Part shown: piece after piece, positions 1-12,591 of the stretch
Layout of the letters: each line of letters starts with the position of its first letter
How positions within the stretch are numbered: position 1 is the stretch's first letter
From: Krasilnikovia cinnamomea
Lineage (GTDB): Bacteria; Actinomycetota; Actinomycetes; Mycobacteriales; Micromonosporaceae
Direction of reading: 5' to 3'
DNA length: 64,000 nt
Assembly: GCF_004217545.1 (NCBI RefSeq)
Contig: NZ_SHKY01000001.1
Location: forward strand, 2,914,001-2,978,000
The notes under the pieces: generated by a model
Told to the model about the DNA's origin: nothing
Database searches by the model: none
What the model saw: only the letters and a program-made list of their open reading frames with translations
Translations under genes and position numbers: made by a program

Positions 1-2
1 GC

Positions 3-1076
3 GTGTTCATCAACGACGGCAGCGACGCCGACGGGCACGAACAGGTCGTCTTCTGCCAGGACCGGCACACCGGCCTGCGGGCGATCATCGGCATCTATTC
101 CACCGCCCTCGGGCCCGCCCTGGGCGGCACCCGCTTCTACCCGTACGCCTCCGAGGAGGAGGCCCTCACCGACGTGCTGCGCCTCTCGCGCGGGATGGCG
201 TACAAGAACGCGCTGGCCGGGCTCGACCTCGGCGGCGGCAAGGCCGTGATCTGGGGCGACCCGGGCCAGCTGAAGAGCGAGGGCCTGCTGCGCGCGTACG
301 GCCGCTTCGTGGAGTCGCTGAACGGCCGCTACTACACCGCCTGCGACGTCGGCACCTACGTCGCGGACATGGATGTCATCGCCCGCGAGACCCGCTTCGT
401 GACCGGCCGCAGCGTCGAGCACGGCGGCGCCGGGGACTCCTCCATCCTCACCGCCTGGGGCGTCTTCCAGGGCATGCGGGCCGCCGCCGAGCACCTGTGG
501 GGCAGCCCCACCCTGGCCGGGCGCCGGGTCGGCGTCGCCGGCCTGGGCAAGGTCGGCCGGTACCTGGTCGCCCACCTGATCGACGACGGCGCGTCGGTCG
601 TCGCCACGGACGTCAACGAGGCCGCGCTGCAGTGGGCGCGCACGACGTACCCGCAGATCGACCTGGTGGCCGACACCGACACCCTGATCACCGGCGACAT
701 CGACGTGTACGCCCCGTGCGCCCTCGGCGGCGCCCTGGACGACGACACCGTGCCGCTGCTGCGCGCCAAGGTCGTCACCGGCGCCGCGAACAACCAGCTC
801 GCGCACCCCGGCATCGAGAAGATGCTGGAGGAACGCGGCATCCTCTACACCCCCGACTACGTGGTGAACGCGGGCGGGGTCATTCAGGTGGCGGACGAGA
901 TCGAAGGGTTCAACTTCGAGCGCGCCAAGCTGCGCGCAACCAAGATCTTCGACACCACGCGGCAGATTCTGCGGCTGGCCGACGACGAGGGTGTGCCGCC
1001 GGCGGTCGCCGCCGACCGGTTGGCCGAGCGACGCATGGCGGAGGTCGGCCGCCTGCGCACCATCTACCTCGGCTGA
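3..1076 (+). CDS. vdh: Valine/leucine dehydrogenase (Glu/Leu/Phe/Val dehydrogenase family), 5' end possibly outside window
   Basis: NAD-dependent oxidative deamination of branched-chain amino acids, chiefly valine, to 2-oxo acids in the cytoplasm. The N-terminal half has the substrate domain with the family's two lysines (MAYKNA, Lys68, and DLGGGK, Lys80 in this numbering, matching Bacillus LeuDH positions). A Rossmann NAD site follows ([12 protein letters not shown], about residues 178-189). The sequence is closest in memory to Streptomyces Vdh (GHEQVVx[19 protein letters not shown]). The first in-frame GTG is at position 3, and Streptomyces homologues have roughly a dozen more N-terminal residues, so the true start may lie upstream of the window. 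It could supply 2-oxoisovalerate to the E1/E2 complex encoded at 49.8-53.4 kb. Confidence 0.88.
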   Translation: MFINDGSDADGHEQVVFCQDRHTGLRAIIGIYSTALGPALGGTRFYPYASEEEALTDVLRLSRGMAYKNALAGLDLGGGKAVIWGDPGQLKSEGLLRAYGRFVESLNGRYYTACDVGTYVADMDVIARETRFVTGRSVEHGGAGDSSILTAWGVFQGMRAAAEHLWGSPTLAGRRVGVAGLGKVGRYLVAHLIDDGASVVATDVNEAALQWARTTYPQIDLVADTDTLITGDIDVYAPCALGGALDDDTVPLLRAKVVTGAANNQLAHPGIEKMLEERGILYTPDYVVNAGGVIQVADEIEGFNFERAKLRATKIFDTTRQILRLADDEGVPPAVAADRLAERRMAEVGRLRTIYLG

Positions 1077-1257
1077 CCCGCCTCTGACACCGTCGCGCGT
1101 CCGGTGCCCGGCAGGCCGCGACGCGCGGCGGTGTCACCCGAGAACCCGAGGTGCCGAAGGCGGCATCGTCCATGTACCGTAAGAGCCACGAGAGATGCCT
1201 GACGTCATCGGGGCCCGCCTTCGGGCTGCCCCGAATTCTGTGCGAGGGGGTCGAGCC

Positions 1258-1470
1258 ATGGGGCGCGGCCGTGCTAAGGCCAAGCAGACAAAGGTGGCCC
1301 GGGAGTTGAAGTACCACTCCCCGAACACCGACCTCACCGCCTTGCAGCGCGAACTGGCGGGTGCCGGTAAGTCGGATCATCATTTCGACGACGACCCGGA
1401 CGAGTTCGTCGACGACGATGAGGACGACGCGGACGACGACCAGGACACCTGGTCGCCTTCGCGGCGCTGA
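1258..1470 (+). CDS. DUF3073 domain-containing protein
   Basis: A 70-residue protein of unknown function, conserved across actinobacteria. It begins with the family hallmark MGRGRAKAKQTKVARELKYH and ends in a strongly acidic Asp-rich tail (DDD/EDD runs from about residue 40 onward). The ATG at 1258 is chosen because the family starts exactly there and a purine-rich GCGAGGGGG sequence lies just upstream. An upstream in-frame ATG at 1195 would add 21 unconserved residues. In Streptomyces a DUF3073 gene lies between vdh and purM, so this placement is the ancestral one. No function should be inferred beyond the basic head and acidic tail. Confidence 0.85.
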   Translation: MGRGRAKAKQTKVARELKYHSPNTDLTALQRELAGAGKSDHHFDDDPDEFVDDDEDDADDDQDTWSPSRR

Positions 1471-1560
1471 CCTTCGTACTGCGCAGAGCACGCGGCACTC
1501 CGCGTGCTCCTGTGTGTCGCGGGCCGAGGCGGATCGACGTTTTCGGTAGGGAACGAGACG

Positions 1561-1584
1561 CCCACGCGGGGTGACCCGCGTGGG
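1561..1584. terminator. Bidirectional hairpin terminator
   Basis: A perfect 10-bp inverted repeat (CCCACGCGGG / CCCGCGTGGG) with a GTGA loop and no U-tract, typical of actinobacterial hairpin terminators. It lies between the convergent DUF3073 gene and the RiPP precursor gene, 17 nt past the precursor stop. Confidence 0.75.
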
Positions 1585-1601
1585 CTCGCCTTGCTGCAGG
1601 G

Positions 1602-1829
1602 TCAGCGGGGGCGGTTGTTCCAGTTGTAGAACGTCGGGATGTTCTCGAAGTGGTTCCACGCGCAGACCGCGGAACCCTCCTGCGCACCGGTCTCCGCTCG
1701 CTGTTGCCGCGCGACCTCCGCCTCGCGCAGCAGTGCGGCAAGTCCCGCCTGGGTGTCCTGCACCCGCGCCGTCACGGGATCCGTCTCCCCGCGGTCAGAC
1801 TGCGGCCGTGGGCTCGTGATCTCGCGCAT
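1602..1829 (-). CDS. amcA: RiPP precursor peptide, cyclophane (AmcA-like) type
   Basis: A 75-residue peptide. Residues 1-50 look like a leader, with a likely amphipathic helix (TARVQDTQAGLAALLREAEV). The C-terminal core from about residue 53 reads in triplets as WNH-FEN-IPT-FYN-WNN-RPR. Aromatic-X-Asn/His triads of this kind are the established substrates of radical SAM enzymes that join the aromatic ring to the beta-carbon of the third residue (three-residue cyclophanes, 'triceptides'). A single Cys (residue 56) precedes the first triad. The start ATG at 1829 has GAGGGAG nine bases upstream. The first 35 nt overlap the 3' end of the maturase gene in another frame, so the two are probably translationally coupled. 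The AmcA name is a recognition from memory of the actinobacterial multi-cyclophane family; RiPP type and pairing are firmer than the name. Confidence 0.8.
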   Translation of the reverse strand: MREITSPRPQSDRGETDPVTARVQDTQAGLAALLREAEVARQQRAETGAQEGSAVCAWNHFENIPTFYNWNNRPR

Positions 1830-2943
1830 GGTCCAGCACTCCCTCGAGTAGGCGAATCTTGCTGTTGCGGCAGTGGTCCGTCGTCGTGCCGTCGAAGCGC
1901 CCGTGCTCGAAGTAGCGGTTCGCCGCGTGGGCGCCACCGCAGAACCCGAAGTAGGGGCAGGTGCTGCGGCAGGCCTCGACCCCGTCGAGGAACTCCCGGA
2001 TCCACGGCGTGCCCAGCGCACCCGCGAGGATCTCCGCCAGCGGCGTGGTGAGCACGTTGCCGCTGGTGAAGTCGCCGTACCGGGGGTCGGAGAAGCCGGC
2101 CAGCTCGGGCGAGAGCAGCACGACCGAGCCGTCGTGGGCGACGGTGGGGATCGGATCCAGGCGGCGGGGCAGCACGTCGTCGGCGGTGCCGTCCAGCACC
2201 GAGGCCACATAGCGCAGGGACCATTCGATCTCGCGTACGTGGATGCGGGGGTCGCGGCGCCAGGCGTCGACGAGTTCGGCCCAGAACCCGGTCACCGCCG
2301 CGGCGGGATGGCGGTTGGTCCGGGTGTTGACGCCCTCCAGCTCCTCGACGTTGATGCCGAGCACGTCACAGCCCAGGTCGAGGAAGTACGCGTACAGCTC
2401 GGCGGCCAGGCCGGGCTCGGGGCGCGCGACCACGCAGAGGGCCGAGAACGGGATGCCGTGCCGGCGCAGCGCCTCGACGCCCGCCACGATCCGGTCGTAC
2501 GCGGGCCGTCCGCCCCGGTTGACCCGGTCGCCGTTGCGCTCCCGGGGCCCGTCCACGCTCACGCTGACCCGGATCCGGTGCGCGGCGAAGAACTCGCACC
2601 ACGCGTCGTCGATCAGGGTGGCGTTGGTCTGCACGTGATGCTCCACCGCCGGGCCGAACGGCGCCAGCAACGCGGCGAAGTGATCGCGGCCGGCGGCCAG
2701 CGGCTCGCCGCCGTGCCACACGACCGAGAACCGTCCCGTGCGGGACCACGGCTCGACCGCCGCGGCGACCGCCTCGGCCACGGCCAGTGGCATGCGGCGA
2801 TCATCGGCGCGGAACGGGAGATAACAGTAGGAACAGTCGAGGTTGCAGAGCGTGGTGGGCTGCATGACGACGTAGGTGGGCACGGCCGAGATGCCGCGCA
2901 TGCCGTTGAAGGGGCCTCCGTGTCGAGGCCGCGAAACGGCCAC
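1795..2943 (-). CDS. amcB: Cyclophane-forming radical SAM/SPASM peptide maturase (AmcB-like)
   Basis: A radical S-adenosylmethionine enzyme predicted to cross-link the peptide encoded immediately downstream. It has the canonical CxxxCxxC cluster motif (CNLDCSYC, residues 33-40), followed by a TIM-barrel region with WHGGEPL and VDGPRERN, as in peptide maturases. A C-terminal SPASM-like half-domain (CRSTCPYFGFCGGAHAANRYF and a last Cys in DHCRNSK) resembles GrrM/FxsB/XyeB-type maturases and holds an auxiliary Fe-S cluster in that family. Three starts are possible. The GTG at 2943 is preferred because GGAGGTG lies five bases upstream; ATG 2901 gives 368 residues with a more distant GGAGG; GTG 3036 adds unconserved sequence. 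No transporter or protease gene is adjacent. Confidence 0.85.
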   Translation of the reverse strand: MAVSRPRHGGPFNGMRGISAVPTYVVMQPTTLCNLDCSYCYLPFRADDRRMPLAVAEAVAAAVEPWSRTGRFSVVWHGGEPLAAGRDHFAALLAPFGPAVEHHVQTNATLIDDAWCEFFAAHRIRVSVSVDGPRERNGDRVNRGGRPAYDRIVAGVEALRRHGIPFSALCVVARPEPGLAAELYAYFLDLGCDVLGINVEELEGVNTRTNRHPAAAVTGFWAELVDAWRRDPRIHVREIEWSLRYVASVLDGTADDVLPRRLDPIPTVAHDGSVVLLSPELAGFSDPRYGDFTSGNVLTTPLAEILAGALGTPWIREFLDGVEACRSTCPYFGFCGGAHAANRYFEHGRFDGTTTDHCRNSKIRLLEGVLDHARDHEPTAAV

Positions 2944-3053
2944 CCGTCCACCTCCGTCCGCCAACGTCGTCGACTCAGGCCAGCCTAGGTGCCGCCGTCC
3001 ACCCGAGTGGGCCCACCCCTCCGCTTGCTGTGACACCGTGTAACCGAAACGAC

Positions 3054-3089
3054 GATCCGCGCGCGCCGACCGATCGACACGCGCGGATC
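3054..3089 (-). terminator. Hairpin downstream of purM
   Basis: A 10-bp inverted repeat (GATCCGCGCG at 3054-3063 pairing with 3080-3089) around a 16-nt loop, 25 nt beyond the purM stop and without a U-tract. It would end the purF-purM transcript before the RiPP cassette. Confidence 0.5.
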
Positions 3090-3113
3090 ATTGCACACCC
3101 ATCGCGCAGAAAC

Positions 3114-4256
3114 TCACCCGCGCGTGTGCTGGCCCATCATCTGCACCTGGCCGGTGCCCTCGACAACCTCGCCGACCTGCCACGCTTCGACGCCACGGCC
3201 GGTCAGGTACGCCATCGCCCGGTCCGCGTCCTCGGCCGAGACGATCGTGAACATGCCGACGCCCATGTTGAACGTGGCCTCCATCTCCGCGTCGTCGATC
3301 CGCCCCTTGGCCTGGATCAGATCGAAGATCGACTGCGGGCGCCAGGTGGCCCGGTCGACGACCGCGTCGACGTGGTCCGGCAGGATCCGGACCAGGTTGC
3401 CGGGGATGCCGCCGCCGGTGACGTGCGCGAACGCCCGGACGTCCGTCTCCTCGATGAGGCCGAGGCAGTCCTTGGCGTAGATCTTGGTGGGGGTCAGCAG
3501 CTCCTCGCCGAGGGTCCGCTGCCCGCCGAAGTCGTCCACCACGGTGTCCAGCCGCATCCGGCCCGCGCCCAGCAGCACGTGGCGGACCAGCGAATACCCG
3601 TTGGAGTGCAGGCCGGACGAGCGCATCGCGATCACCGCGTCGCCCACCTCGACCTTCTCGCGGCCGAGAATCTCGCTCTCCTCCACCACGCCGACGCCGG
3701 TGGCGGAGACGTCGTACTCGTCCGGGCGCATCACGCCCGGGTGCTCGGCCGTCTCGCCGCCCAGCAGGGCGCAGCCCGCGTACCGGCAGCCGTCGGCGAT
3801 GCCGGCGCCGATCTCCGCGACCCGGTCCGGCACGACCTCGCCGCAGGCGATGTAGTCGAGCAGGAACAGCGGCTCGGCGCCGCAGGCCACCAGGTCGTCG
3901 ACGACCATGGCGACCAGGTCGATGCCGATCGTGTCGTGGATGTCGAGCTGCTGCGCGATGACCAGCTTCGTGCCGACGCCATCGGTCGAGGAGGCCAGGA
4001 TGGGGCTGCGGTACTTGCCGGCGTTCAGCCGGAACAGGCCCGCGAAGCCACCCAGGTCGCCCATCACCTCCGGGCGGGTCGTCTTCTTGACCTTGGTCTT
4101 GAGCAGCTCGACCGCGCGGTCGCCGGCGTGGATCGAGACCCCTGCGTCCGCGTACGTGACCGTCCGCTTCCGCGGGGCGCGGCCCGCACCCGCCGTCCAG
4201 GGCTGGCGGTCGGCGCCATCGGCACCGGCACTGTTGCGCTCGGACACGTGCGTCAC
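3114..4256 (-). CDS. purM: Phosphoribosylformylglycinamidine cyclo-ligase (AIR synthetase)
   Basis: Converts FGAM plus ATP to aminoimidazole ribonucleotide, the fifth step of de novo purine synthesis. The 380-residue protein has the PurM glycine-rich segments (YADAGVSIHAGDRAVE, SSTDGVGTKL, TGGGIPGNL) and the C-terminal FNMGVGMF motif. Residues 1-30 are an unconserved Ala/Gly/Arg-rich extension. GTG 4256 has GGGGAG four bases upstream. It follows purF by 88 nt on the same strand, the usual actinobacterial order. Confidence 0.95.
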   Translation of the reverse strand: MTHVSERNSAGADGADRQPWTAGAGRAPRKRTVTYADAGVSIHAGDRAVELLKTKVKKTTRPEVMGDLGGFAGLFRLNAGKYRSPILASSTDGVGTKLVIAQQLDIHDTIGIDLVAMVVDDLVACGAEPLFLLDYIACGEVVPDRVAEIGAGIADGCRYAGCALLGGETAEHPGVMRPDEYDVSATGVGVVEESEILGREKVEVGDAVIAMRSSGLHSNGYSLVRHVLLGAGRMRLDTVVDDFGGQRTLGEELLTPTKIYAKDCLGLIEETDVRAFAHVTGGGIPGNLVRILPDHVDAVVDRATWRPQSIFDLIQAKGRIDDAEMEATFNMGVGMFTIVSAEDADRAMAYLTGRGVEAWQVGEVVEGTGQVQMMGQHTRG

Positions 4257-4344
4257 GGTTCTCCCCTTTGGTGCGCGTGGTGCGCGGTTACTTTGCCGGT
4301 GCTGCCGGTGTTTACGACGTCTGTGTGCTGCGGTGGGTTCCGGG

Positions 4345-5952
<1,608 letters not shown>

Positions 5953-6038
5953 CTGCTCGCTCCCTCACGTGGTCTGCTCGACTCGCGGGTCAGTTCCGAC
6001 GGACCAGTGTACGCGAGGCCGCCGCACACTACCCGGGC

Positions 6039-6404
6039 TCAGTCGCCATCGACCAGCGGCAGGAGGGCCGACAGGTCCGTCCGGGTCCCGCTGGCGGTGA
6101 CCCGCCCGGCCGCCACCGCGTCCGCCCAGCCCAGCCGCCCCACGGCCAGCAGCACCCAGGTCACCGGATCGGTTTCGACCACATTGGGCGGTGTGCCGCG
6201 AGTATGCCGCGGACCCTCGACGCATTGAATCGCACCGAACGGTGGAACGCGCACCTCCACCGAACGGCCGGGGGCACGGCGCGCAAGGTCCGCAAGGGTG
6301 TGCCGGACCGCGTCACGCAGCATCGTTCGGTCGGGTTGAAGGCCGCGGCTCAGCGCGTCCACCACGGCCGTCAGGGACTCGGATTTATTGTGCGCACGGG
6401 ACAC
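6039..6404 (-). CDS. Sterol-carrier family protein
   Basis: A 121-residue protein resembling the short actinobacterial 'sterol carrier family' proteins found beside pur[45 protein letters not shown], then a conserved [20 protein letters not shown] end. The VEVRVPP and TDPxTWLxLA segments resemble the SCP2/MDMPI C-terminal fold, which binds hydrophobic ligands in other proteins; the ligand here is unknown. It has no signal peptide and is therefore likely cytoplasmic. GTG 6404 has no Shine-Dalgarno but a TATCGT box six bases upstream, suggesting a leaderless mRNA. The gene ends 86 nt before the purF start and may share its transcription. Confidence 0.7.
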   Translation of the reverse strand: MSRAHNKSESLTAVVDALSRGLQPDRTMLRDAVRHTLADLARRAPGRSVEVRVPPFGAIQCVEGPRHTRGTPPNVVETDPVTWVLLAVGRLGWADAVAAGRVTASGTRTDLSALLPLVDGD

Positions 6405-6410
6405 GACGGG

Positions 6411-6416
6411 ACGATA
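6411..6416 (-). promoter_or_regulatory. Putative -10 box for a leaderless transcript (sterol-carrier gene)
   Basis: TATCGT on the minus strand ends six bases before the GTG at 6404, and no ribosome-binding site lies between. This is the arrangement seen in leaderless actinobacterial mRNAs. Confidence 0.5.
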
Positions 6417-6561
6417 CGACCCGGCCTACGAATATTGCTCGGCGGCCCTGGGTCGCGCAGAGGACGTTGAACAAGGCATAGTGACCGACGGTGTGTATTC
6501 GTCGCGGGATCTACCGGGCAACCTGAGCTGCCGGAGACCGTGCGACCGGAAGGCGGTGGAC

Positions 6562-8547
6562 GTGACAACGCACCTACGTGCCCGGGCTGTCCAGGCCGGT
6601 GCGTTCCTGGCACTGACCGGCGGGATTCTGGTGATCGCCCCGGCGGCGGCCCAGGCTGCCCCGCCAACAGTCTCGATCGACAGCCTGTCGTCGACGGATG
6701 TGCCTTCCGGCGGCCGCACGACGGTGCGGTACACCATCACCAACGGCAACAACGCGACGCCCGGCGGTGACGCGACGATCCGGGTGTCGGTCACCGGCAT
6801 GGGGTGCAGCGGCGACTGCAGTCCGGCCGCGAAGATCGAGGCCGGGCAGAGCCAGAGCTTCACCGCGCAACTCACCGCCCCGCCGGTCGACCCGGGCCAG
6901 ACCAAGACGGTCACGGTCCAGATCGCCGCGTCCCTCGGCTCCGAGACCGATAACGCGTCCCAGACCGTGACCGTGCGCGGTGCCGACAAGCCGAAGACCG
7001 TGCGGCAGATCTCCGGCCGGGTCAAGGACAGCGACGGCAAGGCCCTGTCCGGCGCCACGGTGGGCCTGCAGGACAGCGCCGGCCACCGGTACAGCACCAC
7101 CAGCGGCAACGACGGCGGCTACCAGTTCACCTCGTCGGACTCCCAGCCCATCGCCACCGGCAACATCATCGTCGGCGCGGCGAAGTCCGGCTTCAAGACC
7201 GTCACCGTCAACGTGCAGGGCGAGGCCAATCGGGCCATCAACGTGCCGCTCACCCTCGCCTCCGTCGCCGCCACGCCGACCGCGACGCCGTCGGCGACCG
7301 CCACGGCCAGCGCGCAGCCCTCGACGAACGCCGCGGTCGACCCGCCGACCGAGCCCACGGAGACACCCGCCGCGGGCCCCGAGCCGACCAACGCCGCCGC
7401 CAACCAGGACAGCGGTTCCGGCTCGCTGCTCTTCATCATCCTCGGTGGACTGCTCGTCGCCGCCGGGATCGGCGCGATCGTGCTCGTGCTGATGCGGCGC
7501 AAGGGCAACGACGACGACTCCGACGGCTCCGCCGCCAGCGGCGCCACCCCGCAGAGCCCCAACCGGTACCCCGGTGGCGACGCGACCCGGGTAGGCGCCC
7601 CGGCCGGCAGCGGCGCCAACGAGGCCACGATGGTCACGGCGGCGCCCTCGATCCGCGACGCGCCGACCATGCTGCAGCAGCCGGTACCGGCTGCCGACGA
7701 GTTCCCCGACCCGTACGGCGCACCGCCGATGCCGCAGGGCAGCTACGCCGGCCCCGGTGGCTGGGGCTCCGCCCCCGCCGCGGCCGGCGCCGCCGGGGCG
7801 TACGGCGCACCGGCGGTCGCGGCCGGCGGCTACGGCCAGTACGGCGCCGCGGCGGTTCCCGCCCAGGCCAGCGGCTACGACGACTACGGCTACGCCGCGC
7901 CCGAGCACGAGGACGGGTACGGCGGTTACGGCGCGGCCGACGGCTACGGCGGGGCGCAACAGCAGCAGCGCTACGACGAACCGACCGGCATGTACCGCCC
8001 GCAGCCCGCAGGCGGCTACGACCAGGGCCCCGGATACGACCAGGGCTATGGCGACCAGGGTGGCTACGGCGCCGAGCCGGAGTACCCGCCCGCCGGGCGC
8101 GGCCGCCCCGACGCGGGTGGCGGCGCCTACCGGTCCGGCGGCTACCCACCGGCGCCCGGCGGTGGCCCCGACCAGGGCGGCTACGGCGCCTGGTCCGGCC
8201 CGGGCGGCGGCGCACCCCCCGCCGGTGGCGGGTACGGCGGCGCTCCGGCGGCCGGTGGCGGGTACGGCCCGCCGACCGCCGGGTACGGCCCGGGTGAGGG
8301 CTACGCCCCCGCCCCCGGCTACGGCCCGCCCGCCGGCGGCGGATATCCCGACCAGGGTGGCCCCGGACACGCGGGCCAGGGCGGCGGCTACGACGCCCGC
8401 GCCACGTACGGCCGTCCCGGTGGCGGCTACGGCGGCCCGCCCGAGCAGGGCCAGGGCCGTGGTGGACACCGCGACGACGAGGGCTACTACGAGCAGGGTG
8501 GCCGCCAGGGCGGGCCACCGCCCCAGCAGCAGTGGCATAACGGCTGA
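6562..8547 (+). CDS. Secreted/anchored protein with CARDB-like and carboxypeptidase-regulatory-like domains, one TM helix and a Gly/Tyr/Pro-rich tail
   Basis: A 661-residue protein of unknown function. A signal peptide (about residues 1-33, ending AAAQAA) precedes an Ig-like CARDB-type domain (SIDSLSSTDVPSGGRTTVRY, to about residue 145). A carboxypeptidase-regulatory-like beta-sandwich follows (ISGRVKDSDGKALSGATVGL) to about residue 230. After a Pro/Thr/Ala linker comes one membrane helix (LLFIILGGLLVAAGIGAIVL, about residues 289-312) and then RRK, so the last 340 residues should be cytoplasmic. That tail is built almost entirely of Gly, Tyr, Pro, Gln and Ala (GYGG, GGYG, DQGGYG). GTG 6562 is chosen because GGAAGG lies eight bases upstream; GTG 6556 is too close to that site. 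The domain calls are by eye. Confidence 0.7.
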   Translation: MTTHLRARAVQAGAFLALTGGILVIAPAAAQAAPPTVSIDSLSSTDVPSGGRTTVRYTITNGNNATPGGDATIRVSVTGMGCSGDCSPAAKIEAGQSQSFTAQLTAPPVDPGQTKTVTVQIAASLGSETDNASQTVTVRGADKPKTVRQISGRVKDSDGKALSGATVGLQDSAGHRYSTTSGNDGGYQFTSSDSQPIATGNIIVGAAKSGFKTVTVNVQGEANRAINVPLTLASVAATPTATPSATATASAQPSTNAAVDPPTEPTETPAAGPEPTNAAANQDSGSGSLLFIILGGLLVAAGIGAIVLVLMRRKGNDDDSDGSAASGATPQSPNRYPGGDATRVGAPAGSGANEATMVTAAPSIRDAPTMLQQPVPAADEFPDPYGAPPMPQGSYAGPGGWGSAPAAAGAAGAYGAPAVAAGGYGQYGAAAVPAQASGYDDYGYAAPEHEDGYGGYGAADGYGGAQQQQRYDEPTGMYRPQPAGGYDQGPGYDQGYGDQGGYGAEPEYPPAGRGRPDAGGGAYRSGGYPPAPGGGPDQGGYGAWSGPGGGAPPAGGGYGGAPAAGGGYGPPTAGYGPGEGYAPAPGYGPPAGGGYPDQGGPGHAGQGGGYDARATYGRPGGGYGGPPEQGQGRGGHRDDEGYYEQGGRQGGPPPQQQWHNG

Positions 8548-8558
8548 TCCCACGCTCT

Positions 8559-8600
8559 ACGGCGAAGGCCGACCCCGGATCCGGGGTCGGCCTTCGCCGT
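8559..8600 (+). terminator. 42-nt perfect palindrome terminator
   Basis: A perfect palindrome centred on GGATCC, 11 nt beyond the stop of the preceding gene. It would form an almost loopless 20-bp hairpin. There is no U-tract, which fits actinobacterial hairpin terminators. Confidence 0.75.
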
Positions 8601-8613
8601 TCCAGCCGGTCGG

Positions 8614-8664
8614 CGGCCAGGAGCGCGGAACCGCAGTAAGCGGCCAGGAGCGCGGACCGCAGTA
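8614..8664. repeat. Two tandem imperfect 25-26-nt direct repeats
   Basis: The unit CGGCCAGGAGCGCGGA(A)CCGCAGTA occurs at 8614-8638 and again at 8641-8664, differing by one base insertion. It lies between two convergent terminators and has no coding potential. It is probably a recent local duplication. Confidence 0.6.
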
Positions 8665-8685
8665 GGAAGGGCGCGCAAACAGCGA

Positions 8686-8719
8686 CGCGCCACGGCGGGC
8701 CGGGGCTCGCCGTGGCGCG
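8686..8719 (-). terminator. Hairpin downstream of purL
   Basis: A 12-bp stem (CGCGCCACGGCG pairing with CGCCGTGGCGCG) with a 10-nt loop, 34 nt past the purL stop, without a U-tract. Confidence 0.65.
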
Positions 8720-8753
8720 GTCGTGCTTGTCTGGGCGGGGAAGGCGGGCGGTA

Positions 8754-11518
<2,765 letters not shown>

Positions 11519-11522
<4 letters not shown>

Positions 11523-12340
11523 CGCTGTGCTCCCTGTCCCCCTGCGAGCTGCGCGCCGTGCTCCCCTGCGAGATGTCCTCCCGCGACCTGCGCGCCCTGT
11601 CCCCCTACGACCGACGCGGCGGGTCCCCCCTGGACCTGCGCGCCGACAAGTGCCGCTTCCTGCCCGGCCCCCGCCAGGTGCCGCAGGACGGAGGTGAAGA
11701 AGCCCAGGCCGTCCAGCGAGGGGCCGGTGAGCGCCTCCACCGCGTGTTCCGGGTGCGGCATGATGCCGACCACGTTGCCCGCCGCGTTGGTGATCGCGGC
11801 GATGTCGCGCTGCGAACCGTTCGGGTTGCCGCGCAGGTAGCGGGCGACGACCCGGCCCTCGGCCTCCAGCTCGTCGAGGGTGCGCTGGTCGGCGGCGAAG
11901 CAGCCCTCACCATTCTTCACCGGGATCAGGATCTCCTGGCCCGGCGCGTAGGCGTTCGTCCAGGCCGTGCCGGTCGCCTCCACTCGCAGCCACTGGTCCC
12001 GGTTGCGGAAGTGCAGGTGCTGGTTGCGGGTGAGCGCGCCGGGCAGCAGGTGGGCCTCGCAGAGGATCTGAAAGCCGTTGCAGATGCCCAGGACGGGCAG
12101 GCCACCACGGGCGGCGTCCGCGATGGTCTCCATCACCGGGGCGAACCGGGCGATGGCGCCGCAGCGCAGCGCGTCACCGTACGAGAAGCCGCCGGGCAGG
12201 ATCACCCCGTCGACGCCGTGCAGCTCCGGGTCGCCGTGCCAGAGGCGGACCACCTCGGCCCCGGCGATGCGCGCCGCGCGGGCCGCGTCGCCGTCATCGA
12301 GCGAACCGGGAAAAGTGACCACACCGATCCGCATGGTCAC
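11519..12340 (-). CDS. purQ: FGAM synthase subunit PurQ (glutaminase) with repetitive C-terminal tail
   Basis: Class I glutamine amidotransferase subunit that feeds ammonia to PurL. The nucleophile Cys is in GICNGFQIL and the His/Glu pair in [11 protein letters not shown]. The N-terminus ([20 protein letters not shown]) matches the family. Normal PurQ is about 225 residues. Here a tail of about 48 residues follows, made of repeated [18 protein letters not shown] segments with no known domain. It overlaps purS by four bases at its start and purL by four bases at its end, so all three subunits should be coupled and made in matched amounts. Confidence 0.95.
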
Positions 12341-12591
12341 GCGCCCTCGGCAACGGTGTCGTCGAGGCGGATCGAGAAGTCCTCGATCACGGGGTTGGCC
12401 AGCAGCTTGTCCGCGATCTCGCGGGCCCGGTCGAGGTCGGGCTCACCCGCGAACTCGATCTCGATGCGGCGGCCGATGCGGACGGAGGAGACATCGGAGA
12501 TCCCGAGCCTCGGCAGCGCGTTGGCGACCGCCTGGCCCTGCGGATCAAGGATCTCCGGCTTGAGCATGACGTCGACGACGACGCGGGACAC
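12337..12591 (-). CDS. purS: FGAM synthase subunit PurS
   Basis: Small subunit that bridges PurL and PurQ in the Gram-positive type of FGAM synthase. The 84 residues show the family pattern ([33 protein letters not shown]). GTG 12591 is preferred, with AGGAG five bases upstream; a longer reading to 12648 adds 19 unconserved residues. It is the first gene of the purSQL operon. purC, which often precedes purS in actinobacteria, is not here. Confidence 0.92.
   Translation of the reverse strand: MSRVVVDVMLKPEILDPQGQAVANALPRLGISDVSSVRIGRRIEIEFAGEPDLDRAREIADKLLANPVIEDFSIRLDDTVAEGA

Noticed and set aside
6574..8553. Long minus-strand open frame opposite the Gly/Tyr-rich protein gene
   Set aside because: The plus-strand frame has a signal peptide, domains and ribosome-binding site; the reverse frame has only Val/Ala/Gly/Arg repeats.
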